Positions 1-6,696 are shown, counted from the stretch's first letter. The stretch: 11,581 bases of DNA from an uncultured Collinsella sp. (GCA_900554255.1 USGN01000020.1:1-11581); one strand, 5' to 3'. Notes: generated by a model not told the origin, from the sequence alone. Program-made: numbers and translations.

Positions 1-984
1 GCGGGCGATGGCGACGCGCTGCTGCTGGCCGCCCGAAAGCTGGCGGGGGTAGTAGTCCGCCCGGTCGGCCAGACCGACCTTTTCCAGCATCTTCCGACCG
101 ATGGCGTCGGCCTCCTCCTTGTAGAGTACCGTGATGGCCTGGGTGCCCAGCTTGGCGCCACCGATGGCGTCGAGCATATCGTAGAGCGTAAAGGCCACGT
201 CGGCACCGGGCAGCGCGAGCTCGCGATCGTCGGCGTAAGCGAGCGCCAGGCGCAGGTCCTTAATGAAGTGCTCGACCATAAAACCGGGCTTGTAGTCGCC
301 GTCGAGCGCCTTGGGAGCCAGGCTCTCCATGGCGCCGGACTTGCCGGTACCGCCCAGGATCATCTGGCGGGTCTTCTCCAGGTCAAGACCGCTCAGCTCG
401 GCAAATGCCATGGCGTCTGCCATGCCGACCATGCAGGCGCCCAGCGACACCTGGTTGGCGAGTTTGGCAGCCTGGCCCTTGCCGGCGCCATCGAAGCAGC
501 AGATGTTGGCCGCAAAGGTGGCAAGGATGTCGCGGACCGGCGCGATGTCGTTCTCGGTAGCACCCACGATAGCCGTGAGCGAACCGGCGATAGCGCCCGA
601 CTCGCCGCCGGTGACGGGGCAGTCAAACGCCATGCGGCCAGAAACCTGGGCGGCCTCGGCAATGTCACGGGCGAGCTCGGGCGAGCTCGTGGTGAGGTCG
701 ATCAAGACCGCGCCGGGCTTAGTGCACGCGAGCAGGCCGTCGCCCGCCAGGTAGAGCTCCTCGACCTCGGAGGGATAGCCCACCATGGTAAAGACGACGT
801 CGGCGTTCGCCACGGCGTCGGCCGGCGTATCGGCCCAGGCGGCGCCGTGCTCGATAAGCGCGGCGGCCTTGGACTTGGTGCGGTTGTTGACCGTGACGGG
901 GTAGCCGGCGTCCAGGATGTGGCCGGCGATGGGGGCACCCATGATTCCGGTGCCGATGAATGCGACGGAGAGCTTGTTTGCCAT
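1..984 (-). CDS. NAD-binding beta-hydroxyacid dehydrogenase (HIBADH/GarR-like), running in frame into an ABC ATPase fragment; 3' end outside window
   Basis: Translation from the ATG at 984 gives 328 codons with no stop before the window edge. Residues 1-165 form a Rossmann NAD(P) domain with FIGTGIMG at 9-16. The substrate signature DCPVTGGESG lies at 121-130. The C-terminal helical domain starts with GKGQAAKLANQ, whose Lys174 matches the catalytic lysine of 3-hydroxyisobutyrate dehydrogenases and tartronate semialdehyde reductases. Family members are about 290-300 residues long, so the enzyme should end near residue 293 (LYKEEADA). Instead the frame continues into KVGLADRADYYP and LSGGQQQRVAIAR (316-328), the ABC signature of amino-acid-uptake ATPases. 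The dehydrogenase call is firm; the exact substrate is not. A Shine-Dalgarno (AAGGAAAGG) sits just before the start. The join at about 100-120 is probably an assembly chimera or a deletion fusion. Confidence 0.88.
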   Translation of the reverse strand, partial: MANKLSVAFIGTGIMGAPIAGHILDAGYPVTVNNRTKSKAAALIEHGAAWADTPADAVANADVVFTMVGYPSEVEELYLAGDGLLACTKPGAVLIDLTTSSPELARDIAEAAQVSGRMAFDCPVTGGESGAIAGSLTAIVGATENDIAPVRDILATFAANICCFDGAGKGQAAKLANQVSLGACMVGMADAMAFAELSGLDLEKTRQMILGGTGKSGAMESLAPKALDGDYKPGFMVEHFIKDLRLALAYADDRELALPGADVAFTLYDMLDAIGGAKLGTQAITVLYKEEADAIGRKMLEKVGLADRADYYPRQLSGGQQQRVAIAR

Positions 985-1083
985 GAAACCTTTCCTTTTG
1001 GGTTGGGTGTTGTTACCAGGTTAAAATACTCGGTGCCAGCGTTTCGGCCGTGACTTGAGAGCACTTGCAGCCGCAGCGCCTAC

Positions 1084-2037
1084 CTACTCGCCGCGCACGC
1101 GACGCGCGATGCGGTCGGAAAGCGAGGCTTTCTCGGCGCGATTCTTACCCCAAAACGCGCAGGCCACCATGCCGGGGCCCACGTGCGAACCGATGGTGGG
1201 GCCCACGGAGCCGCGAATGATCGTGACGTCGGCGCAACCCTCCTCCTTGCGGATGGCGGCCTCGAGCCAGTCGCCGTCCTTCTCGGCATCGGCCGTCATG
1301 ATGGCGATGGGCATGGTGCGGTCGGGCACGTAGTTCTCGCGGAACGACTTGAGGATGGACTTGAGCGCCTTCTTGCGGCCGCGGTTGACGCCGATCAGCG
1401 ACAGCGAGCCGGCAAGGTCGTAGGAGAGCTCGGGCTTGACATCGAGCTTTGCCGTGAGCTGTGCCGCCGCGGGCGGAATGCGGCCACCGGCAGCCAGTGC
1501 GTCGAAGCTCTCGAGCGTAAAGTAACCGTGGACGTAGGTCTTTGCCTCGTTTGCCCAATCGACCAGCTGCTTGGCGGTCAGTCCCGCCGAGCGCTGGCGC
1601 ACGGCCTCGAGCGCCAAGAGCGCACCGGTCGCGCAGGGCAGAGCGTTGTCGACCACGTAGAGCTCAAAGTTGGGATACTCGGCGCGCACGGCGTCCGCCG
1701 CCTGGCACGCGGAGTTGTAGCTCGACGACAGCGCCGAGGTAAAGCACAGGTAGACCGTTGGTGTGCCCTCTTTGGCGCACTCGGTAAAGAACTCGATATA
1801 GCGACCGAGCGACACGGCGGAGGTAGACACGCGAGCGCCGGCGCGCATGCGGTCGTAGAACTCCTTAGGGCTCATGCTCGACCAGATATCGTCCGTGCGC
1901 TCCTCGCCATCGATAATGAAGGGGAAACCCAAGATATCGACATCGAGGTTCGCGGCGACCTCGGGGCTAAAGTCGCAGCAGGTATCGACGACGATGCGGC
2001 AGCGGTCAGAATGGCCGGTAGATGCAGCCTTGTCCAT
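1084..2037 (-). CDS. DegV family (FakB-like) fatty-acid-binding protein
   Basis: The 317-residue product has the DegV motifs in order: IVVDTCCDF (15-23), TSAVSLGRY (72-80), FTSALSSSYNSA (99-110), the LAAGGRIP loop (181-188), GVNRGRKKAL (216-225) and GSHVGPGMVA (283-292). DegV/FakB proteins bind a fatty acid and, where studied, present it to the FakA kinase for acyl-phosphate formation. No fakA lies in this window, so the partner and ligand are inferred from the family only. The length is close to the usual 280-300 plus a short N-terminal tail. The ATG at 2037 is chosen because AAGGAG lies 8 nt upstream; a TTG directly before it (2040) is too close to that site. The gene lies 47 nt upstream of the dehydrogenase-side intergenic region's neighbour and directly behind the hpf terminator. 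Confidence 0.93.
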   Translation of the reverse strand: MDKAASTGHSDRCRIVVDTCCDFSPEVAANLDVDILGFPFIIDGEERTDDIWSSMSPKEFYDRMRAGARVSTSAVSLGRYIEFFTECAKEGTPTVYLCFTSALSSSYNSACQAADAVRAEYPNFELYVVDNALPCATGALLALEAVRQRSAGLTAKQLVDWANEAKTYVHGYFTLESFDALAAGGRIPPAAAQLTAKLDVKPELSYDLAGSLSLIGVNRGRKKALKSILKSFRENYVPDRTMPIAIMTADAEKDGDWLEAAIRKEEGCADVTIIRGSVGPTIGSHVGPGMVACAFWGKNRAEKASLSDRIARRVRGE

Positions 2038-2055
2038 CAAAGCGACTCCTTACGT

Positions 2056-2088
2056 AAAAAAGGCGGCCATCCGCATGGGATGGCCGCC
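2056..2088 (-). terminator. Intrinsic terminator after hpf
   Basis: A perfect 11-bp stem (2062-2072 with 2078-2088, ggcggccatcc / ggatggccgcc) with a 5-nt loop is followed on the minus strand by six T residues (2061-2056). This is a textbook intrinsic terminator for hpf, which stops at 2118. It ends only about 4 nt before the Shine-Dalgarno of degV (2046-2051). Confidence 0.9.
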
Positions 2089-2092
2089 GGCC

Positions 2093-2112
2093 GTTAACTC
2101 ATGCAAGTTAAC
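2093..2112. other. 7-bp inverted repeat (GTTAACT-N6-AGTTAAC)
   Basis: A perfect dyad with arms 2093-2099 and 2106-2112 and a 6-nt spacer lies between the hpf stop and its terminator. It could be an operator for degV or an added 3' structure on the hpf mRNA. There is no T-run directly after it, so it is not itself a terminator. Function unknown. Confidence 0.5.
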
Positions 2113-2117
2113 GTATT

Positions 2118-2702
2118 TTACTCGTCAAGCGTTTCGATACGGGGCTTGATGATGCCATATCCACCATTCTTACGGTGATACACCACATTGATGAGGCCAG
2201 TCGTCGCGTTCTCGAACACGTAGAAGTCGTGGCCGAGCAGATCGGTCTGCACCAGCGCCTGCTCCTCAGTCATCGGGGTGACATCGATGACCTTCTCGCG
2301 GACGAGCAGGTCGTCCTCCTCCTCGGGCAGCAGCAGGTCGGCCAGATCCTCGACGCGCTCGACCGGTGCGACATCCGCCGCGCTGGCACCGCCCTGGCGG
2401 TTGTCCACGACCTTGGTCTTGAACTTGCGCAGCTGGCGGGTGACCTTATCGGCGGAGAGGTCGATGGCGGCGTACATATCTGCACCGTGCTCGGCAACGC
2501 GAATCACCGAACCGCGGGCACGAACCGTAACCTCGACGATCGCCGGGTTGGGGTTCGAGGGGTTCTTCTCATAGCGAAGTACAACGTCGGCCGTCATGGG
2601 CTCGATATCGAAAACCTTGAGCGCCTCGCCGATCTTCTCATCCACATGCGCACGCAGAGCATCGGTTACCGTCGTCTTGCGTCCAGAAACCTTGATATCC
2701 AT
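2118..2702 (-). CDS. hpf: Long-form ribosome hibernation promoting factor
   Basis: The product is 194 residues from the ATG at 2702, preceded by TTGGAG 6 nt upstream; a longer in-frame start at 2762 has no good RBS and would add a tail foreign to the family. Residues 1-100 are the HPF/RaiA (S30AE) domain starting MDIKVSGRKTTVTDALRAHV, which binds the 30S decoding region in resting cells. A charged linker (about 101-136) leads to the C-terminal dimerisation domain at 137-190 with TPMTEEQALVQTDLLGHDFY and VNVVY-like INVVYHRKNGGYGIIKP. That domain is typical of long HPF, which drives 100S ribosome dimers in most Gram-positives. The gene is monocistronic by its context: it is enclosed by terminators at 2920-2953 and 2056-2088. 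No clear promoter could be picked in the upstream region. Confidence 0.96.
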   Translation of the reverse strand: MDIKVSGRKTTVTDALRAHVDEKIGEALKVFDIEPMTADVVLRYEKNPSNPNPAIVEVTVRARGSVIRVAEHGADMYAAIDLSADKVTRQLRKFKTKVVDNRQGGASAADVAPVERVEDLADLLLPEEEDDLLVREKVIDVTPMTEEQALVQTDLLGHDFYVFENATTGLINVVYHRKNGGYGIIKPRIETLDE

Positions 2703-2823
2703 ACGTGGCTCCAATCTGCCTCGGGGACTTACTGTACTGGCTATGTACCCATTGCCGTGCATTTAATCACGCGGATTCCCAAAGACCCGAATAACGATTG
2801 CTTGATACCGCATACCGAAGTCT

Positions 2824-2847
2824 CGCACTTTTCTGTGGCAAAGTGCG
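2824..2847. other. 8-bp inverted repeat upstream of hpf
   Basis: Perfect arms cgcacttt (2824-2831) and aaagtgcg (2840-2847) with an 8-nt loop lie in the gene-free stretch 2703-3019, about 120 nt upstream of hpf. It has no T-run on either side. It may be an operator or part of the hpf 5' UTR. Apart from this and the terminator at 2920-2953, I see nothing certain in 2703-3019. Confidence 0.45.
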
Positions 2848-2919
2848 CTATGAGAGAGCAACGGCGACTTTGGTTTGGTACTTAAAAAATGTCTTTGACC
2901 TGCTGGTTTTACGGAAACG

Positions 2920-2953
2920 AAAAAGCCGGGCTCTCCTGTTGGGAAAGCCCGGC
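2920..2953 (-). terminator. Intrinsic terminator after the solute-binding lipoprotein gene
   Basis: GC-rich arms gccgggct (2925-2932) and agcccggc (2946-2953) extend by three more pairs after one mismatch. On the minus strand they are followed by five T residues (2924-2920). It lies about 67 nt past the stop codon at 3020. Confidence 0.88.
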
Positions 2954-3019
2954 AGTGCGTGTTGAAACCGTGAAGAGGTGTCCTTTCCAACGTATAGGAG
3001 ACAACACCCCTAGCAATAA

Positions 3020-4030
3020 CTAGCTATTGAGTTTGTTAATGTCGTCGTCGGTGATGGTGGCTTCCTGGCTGGACGATTTGTCCTCGGAGTTTGCACCCTC
3101 GCTGCTCGAATCGGAGGATGCGGACTCGCTGGATCCGGTGTCGGTCGACTGCACGTCGGCGCCCGAGACCGTCTTGGTGGTGAGGTCATAGGGCATCGTA
3201 CCGTACCAGACGGAGTGGACCGCCTCGAGCGTGCCATCGACCGTGATACCGTCGAGGGCATCGCTCACGGCACGGCATAGCTCATCGTTGGCCGCGAGGC
3301 CCGCGACGCCGAGCGTCGAGGGTGTCTCGAGCGCGCCGACGTAAGAGATCTGGCTCATCAGGCGCGCAAGGTAGCCGCCGGCCGTGGAATCGCAAATCAC
3401 GTAGTCGATCTCGCCGGACTCGAGCGCCTCAAAGCACTCGTTGATGTTGGAGAAGGTCTTTTGGTTGGCCGTGATGCTCTGCTTGGCGAGCGCTTCCTGC
3501 GAGGCCGAAGAGGTCTGAACGCCCAGGGTAGCGGCGTTAAGCGTTTCGGTGGAAACGCTCAGCGACTCGCCGTCGCTCGTCTTTCCGAACACTGCCGCAG
3601 CGTCGTACAGGCAAGTACCAAGCGTGCTGATGTCACCATCCGTGGAATTGATGTCGCCAATGAAGATGTCGGCCTTTTTGTCACCAAGCGCGGAATCGGC
3701 AGAAGACGCATCGACGAAGGCAACCTTAAGGCCCATGCGGCTTGCAAGGGCGCGGGCAGCGTCGACCGCGTAGCCCGTGAGGTTGCCATCGGCGCCCTGC
3801 ATGGCCTGCGGGGCATCGGAGGTATCGAGGGCAACCGTCAGGGTGCCGGGAGTGACCAGGACATCATCCGACACCGTCGGCGTGACGGTCTCGCGCTCGA
3901 TCTGGTCAATCGTGGGTGTCGTGAACGTGGACAGTGGGTTGAACGCGCATCCGCTCAAACCCAATACGGCAATGACCGCCGCGGTCCCAGCACCTAACCG
4001 AGCCGCGTGCATCAAGCTGCCCCTCACCAT
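3020..4030 (-). CDS. Orphan family-3 (amino-acid-type) solute-binding lipoprotein
   Basis: From the ATG at 4030 the product is 336 residues. A signal peptide with a hydrophobic core (AAVIAVLGLSGC) ends in the lipobox LSGC, giving lipidated Cys28, so the protein is membrane-anchored outside the cell. Residues about 62-280 match the SBP_bac_3 fold: GTLTVALDTSDAP, GYAVDAARALASRMGL, KKADIFIGDINSTDG, LGVQTSSASQEAL and EALESGEIDYVICDS. The C-terminus (about 291-326) is a Ser/Glu/Asp-rich tail. The Arg that normally binds the ligand carboxylate just after the 'D-I-F-I-G' strand is missing, so ligand type is uncertain. No permease or ATPase gene adjoins it. An alternative ATG at 4012 has a good GAGGGG site and would give a tighter signal peptide. 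A long leader and promoter precede it. Confidence 0.87.
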   Translation of the reverse strand: MVRGSLMHAARLGAGTAAVIAVLGLSGCAFNPLSTFTTPTIDQIERETVTPTVSDDVLVTPGTLTVALDTSDAPQAMQGADGNLTGYAVDAARALASRMGLKVAFVDASSADSALGDKKADIFIGDINSTDGDISTLGTCLYDAAAVFGKTSDGESLSVSTETLNAATLGVQTSSASQEALAKQSITANQKTFSNINECFEALESGEIDYVICDSTAGGYLARLMSQISYVGALETPSTLGVAGLAANDELCRAVSDALDGITVDGTLEAVHSVWYGTMPYDLTTKTVSGADVQSTDTGSSESASSDSSSEGANSEDKSSSQEATITDDDINKLNS

Positions 4031-4263
4031 GTCCACTACCCTGCCTTCTGTGTCGTATACAATCCGTGCGTTACGCGGAATAACGGGTGTTCCCACCAGC
4101 TGACCTGGTATTTGACCCCACACTTGCGCACCGGGGTGTTTGCTCGGGAGGCCATAGCCACCTTCACGACTGGCCCGCTCGCCCGCGAGGCGGTATTGCC
4201 CCAAAGAAAGTAGAACGGACGGTGCGGCTTACATCTAGGACGCGCCATGATCGCGCCGCGCGC

Positions 4264-4297
4264 ACGCGGTCGCTTACGTGGATCCCTTTGACCGCGT
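4264..4297 (-). other. Stem-loop in the long leader of the lipoprotein gene
   Basis: A perfect 8-bp stem (acgcggtc at 4264-4271 with gaccgcgt at 4290-4297, loop 18 nt) lies in the putative 5' UTR (about 4354 to 4031). A smaller hairpin (GGAC-GAAAT-GTCC on the minus strand) lies just upstream of it. I could not match the leader to a known riboswitch or T-box. Confidence 0.45.
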
Positions 4298-4360
4298 CTG
4301 TCTTGGACTAGGATGGACATTTCGTCCGTCCGCAACCACAGCCTGGCAGGAACGTAGCGC

Positions 4361-4390
4361 ATTATAGCTAAGTTCAAGCTAAAGTTTAAG
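4361..4390 (-). promoter_or_regulatory. Promoter with tandem direct repeats for the lipoprotein gene
   Basis: The minus strand carries a perfect TATAAT at 4366-4361. Seventeen nt upstream is TTAAAC (4389-4384), a weak -35. The spacer and -35 consist of two adjacent similar repeats (plus-strand ctaagttcaag 4368-4378 and ctaaagtttaag 4379-4390), a layout typical of a regulator-binding site. The start of transcription would be near 4354, about 320 nt before the coding region. Confidence 0.6.
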
Positions 4391-4460
4391 GTTAGGGGCG
4401 TCATTCGCACCGTGAGCACAGATTTTGCAGGTCGGAGCGGACCATTCGTGTCCCCATGAA

Positions 4461-4510
4461 GCCCGGAGCCCCCCCTACGGGGAGCTCCGGGGCACCTGCC
4501 TCAGGGTGCC
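4461..4510. other. Two adjacent GC-rich hairpins
   Basis: The first has 8-bp arms cccggagc (4462-4469) and gctccggg (4484-4491) plus four inner C-G pairs. The second has arms from ggcacctg (4491-4498) and caggGTGCC (4502-4510) with one bulge. Neither has a T-run, so they are not classical terminators. They sit directly beside the left arm of the inverted-repeat element, in the gene-free stretch 4031-4762. Confidence 0.55.
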
Positions 4511-4511
4511 G

Positions 4512-4728
4512 TGGCCAAAAAATAGCAAATATGAGTACTGTTACCAATTTAGTAGCAGACAATTTTGGCCTCTCGGACAGATTTTGCGCTCAGTGTCGCC
4601 AACCTGATGCTTAGTTATTCTACATTTGTTTATTATCTTCTTACTTTACGACGCCTCCGAGTCCTAAATTCCTTGATTTTGCTGTTACTGATTTAGTGAC
4701 AGTACTCATATTTGCCATATTTTGGCCA
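4512..4728. repeat. 217-bp AT-rich element with 47-nt inverted terminal repeats (MITE-like or paired operators)
   Basis: The left arm 4512-4558 (TGGCCAAAAAATAGCAAATA...) matches the reverse complement of 4682-4728 (TGGCCAAAATATGGCAAATA...) at 40 of 47 positions with no gap. Adding TGCC/GGCA outside (4507-4510, 4730-4733) makes 44 of 52. Each arm ends inward in its own imperfect dyad (CTGTTAC-like ... AGTAACAG-like). The 123-nt middle is AT-rich and shows no credible ORF. There is no clear target-site duplication and no transposase. It could be a non-autonomous mobile element, a genome-wide intergenic repeat, or two regulator sites. Confidence 0.75.
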
Positions 4729-4762
4729 GGGCATATGATTAACCCCCTATTTTCGACGCGAA

Positions 4763-5872
4763 TTAGACCGGCTTAAGCCCAAAACACGCCCGCAACGTGT
4801 TAAATATCGCCTCTTGTTTCTTTCTGCGAGCGTCAACACGGTTGCGATATCGCTTACTCATGCGCTGGTGGATGCGCCATGCGAGTGCCTCCATTGCCTC
4901 CATGTCGCAAAGTATCTCGTTATTGACCGTCGCGACCTCGATTCCCATAGTAATCAAGCCCGTGTTGCGTTTTTCATCATGGATACGCCCCCTCCGGGAG
5001 GAATGGCCCAGCTCACCGTTGTATTCAAGGTCAAACCGGGCTGCCTCCTGATATGCATCGCAAACTGCATGGGGCATCCCCGAGATTGCCTGCGCGCGGT
5101 CATCGAACTCAATCTTGTAGTCGGTCTTAAAGGGACCGCAGGCAAATCCGCCATAGGAAAACGGAAGCGAAAACAGTGCGAGCATGATGCACTCCATGGG
5201 TGAGCGCAAGTTTTCCGACAGATAGGGACACAGGCGCAGCAGTTGTTTGGCCACATTCCCCTTGCATGCCGCAAGGTAATCTGCCAGGCGATCGGGCGTC
5301 AGCACCGGCTCGACTTCAAAGTAGCCCACGTCTGCCGGTTGATCCTTGTCCTTTGCAAGTCTATTCGCAACAGGCGAGGTGTAGGGAGGCAGATACTTCC
5401 CGCGATCGCTCAGTGAAATCTTGGAACACAGTTCCTGGGCCAGGGCAAACCCCTGGATACAGCCGACCTCGCGGGCGACGGCAACACAAAGGGCCTCGGG
5501 AGATAGGCTGTACACCCCCGGTTCCACCTCTAGAATCGAGCCGACAGGCAACCCGGAACACACGGACCAGCCCACGCCAGGCATGCGTCGGCGCTGCGCC
5601 GCAGATCCCACCAGCAAGCACAGATCTTCTTGCACCTCGCCGCTTTTGGCTCCAATTCGCACCAGGTCGGGAAGATAGATATCCTCGGTCGAAGGCGATG
5701 ACGTACACAGCACGCGGCGCTCTTCATCGGGATTGAGGTCCTTCCAGCCGATGTAGCCCATCTGCCGGCGCTCGGCTCGAATCATGCGCAACGCCGAGGC
5801 GCCCGTCAGGATCACGGAAGCCGCTAGCTGCTCTTTTGTCGGTTTGTTGCACTGCCTGATTGTTACCGCCAC
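4763..5872 (-). CDS. Uncharacterised protein with a DUF559/Vsr-like (PD-(D/E)XK) nuclease signature
   Basis: The 369-residue product is not one I can name. The layout resembles actinobacterial DUF559-type proteins: a variable N-terminal two-thirds, then a helix with SPMECIMLALFSLP (224-237), then FDLEYNGELGH (280-290), then DEKRNTGLITMGIEVATV (299-316). In that family the Glu after SPM, the acidic residues of the 'DLEYNG' strand, His290 and the D-x-K/R stretch form a PD-(D/E)XK-type core, so DNA cleavage is possible but inferred. A basic C-terminus (RMSKRYRNRVDARRKKQE) could contact nucleic acid. The GTG at 5872 is chosen because AGGGG, overlapping the comF stop, lies 8 nt upstream; a TTG at 5890 would overlap comF. 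With only 11 nt after comF, the two genes are probably coupled. Confidence 0.7.
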   Translation of the reverse strand: MAVTIRQCNKPTKEQLAASVILTGASALRMIRAERRQMGYIGWKDLNPDEERRVLCTSSPSTEDIYLPDLVRIGAKSGEVQEDLCLLVGSAAQRRRMPGVGWSVCSGLPVGSILEVEPGVYSLSPEALCVAVAREVGCIQGFALAQELCSKISLSDRGKYLPPYTSPVANRLAKDKDQPADVGYFEVEPVLTPDRLADYLAACKGNVAKQLLRLCPYLSENLRSPMECIMLALFSLPFSYGGFACGPFKTDYKIEFDDRAQAISGMPHAVCDAYQEAARFDLEYNGELGHSSRRGRIHDEKRNTGLITMGIEVATVNNEILCDMEAMEALAWRIHQRMSKRYRNRVDARRKKQEAIFNTLRACFGLKPV

Positions 5873-5883
5873 ATGAATCACCC

Positions 5884-6690
5884 CTACCAAACGCGTACGA
5901 TAGCGAGGCCATCAACGGCCGCGGCACCGGCGCGCTTGAGTTCCGCCGAAGCCGCCGCCATCGTCGCACCCGTGGTGATAACGTCGTCGATAAGCAGCAG
6001 GCGGCGGCCCCGCACGTCCTCAACAGTCTCGTACATGCCTCGGGCGCGTTCACGGCGTTCTTCACGACCGAGTTCACGCTGGTCGCCATGTCCGTACTTA
6101 ACGAGGGCGTCGAGCAGCGGAACACCCGACAGCTCGCAAAATGGGCGCGCGATGGCTTCCATATGATCGAAGCCGCGTCGCCGAAACGCCGCCGCCGTCG
6201 CGGGCACAAACACCACTGCATCGGCGCCGGACAACACACCGCCTAAGCGTTCGGGTGCCGCGACCTGGGCATGTAAGGCGGTGTCGTATAGCAGCTCTGC
6301 CAGATACGGTGCCAGGCGTCGCTCGCCCGCGTCTTTGTACGCTTTAATGATCCGCGGCAGCGGATGCGTGTAAGCGGCACATGCCAGGCACCGGTCGAGA
6401 GCTTCGGCCATCGCCGAGGACGTACCCTCGACCGAGCACTCGGTACATAGCAAGTCTCCAAACGGGGCGCCGCATCGAGTACAGCTATAACGTGGGTCGA
6501 TGAGCGCGAGCGCGGCCAGGCAGTCTTGGCAAATAAGCGCGCCGGAGCGCTCGCAGCCGGCGCATCGCGTGGGCGACAACGCCTCAAGCGCCTCGTGCGC
6601 CGCCCGCTCGGCAAACGGTAGCAATTCGTCCGCAAACGGTAGGATGCCGGCACCTTGCAAGCATCCCAACACATTCAAATGTCTCTTCAC
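5884..6690 (-). CDS. comF: ComF family phosphoribosyltransferase-like competence protein
   Basis: The 268-residue product starts with zinc-finger pairs C43-x2-C46, C54-x2-C57, C70-x2-C73 and C82-x2-C85, with a further C101/C104. It continues into a phosphoribosyltransferase domain with RRRGFDHMEAIARPF (170-184) and the PRPP loop LLLIDDVITTGAT (231-243). ComF is needed for DNA uptake in natural transformation and interacts with late competence/recombination proteins; in other species (GntX) its role is less clear. No other competence gene is in the window. The start is GTG at 6690, supported by AGGGAGGG 7 nt upstream; that site lies in a hairpin. The N-terminal 30 residues before the zinc finger are longer than in many homologues. 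Confidence 0.92.
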   Translation of the reverse strand: MKRHLNVLGCLQGAGILPFADELLPFAERAAHEALEALSPTRCAGCERSGALICQDCLAALALIDPRYSCTRCGAPFGDLLCTECSVEGTSSAMAEALDRCLACAAYTHPLPRIIKAYKDAGERRLAPYLAELLYDTALHAQVAAPERLGGVLSGADAVVFVPATAAAFRRRGFDHMEAIARPFCELSGVPLLDALVKYGHGDQRELGREERRERARGMYETVEDVRGRRLLLIDDVITTGATMAAASAELKRAGAAAVDGLAIVRVW

Positions 6691-6696
6691 GACACA

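Noticed and set aside
268..1053. Plus-strand open frame of 261 codons opposite the dehydrogenase
   Set aside because: Antisense shadow of a gene with clear NAD-binding and catalytic motifs; composition is Ala/Gly/Arg/His-rich without domain.
1183..2097. Plus-strand open frame of 304 codons opposite degV
   Set aside because: No recognisable motif and no RBS; it is a shadow of the DegV gene, whose motifs are unambiguous.
2548..2572. T-loop-like ggttcgagg as part of a tRNA
   Set aside because: It lies inside hpf, and no acceptor, anticodon or D arms can be drawn around it.
4036..4419. Possible upstream ORF (minus strand) in the lipoprotein leader, stopping 5 nt before the lipoprotein ATG
   Set aside because: No Shine-Dalgarno at any start, third-position GC clearly lower than in real genes here, and its upstream part would begin ahead of the predicted transcription start. 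A leader peptide cannot be excluded but is not supported.
4512..4728. CRISPR or phage attachment site at the inverted repeats
   Set aside because: Only two copies in opposite orientation with no spacer array, no cas or integrase gene and no tRNA nearby.
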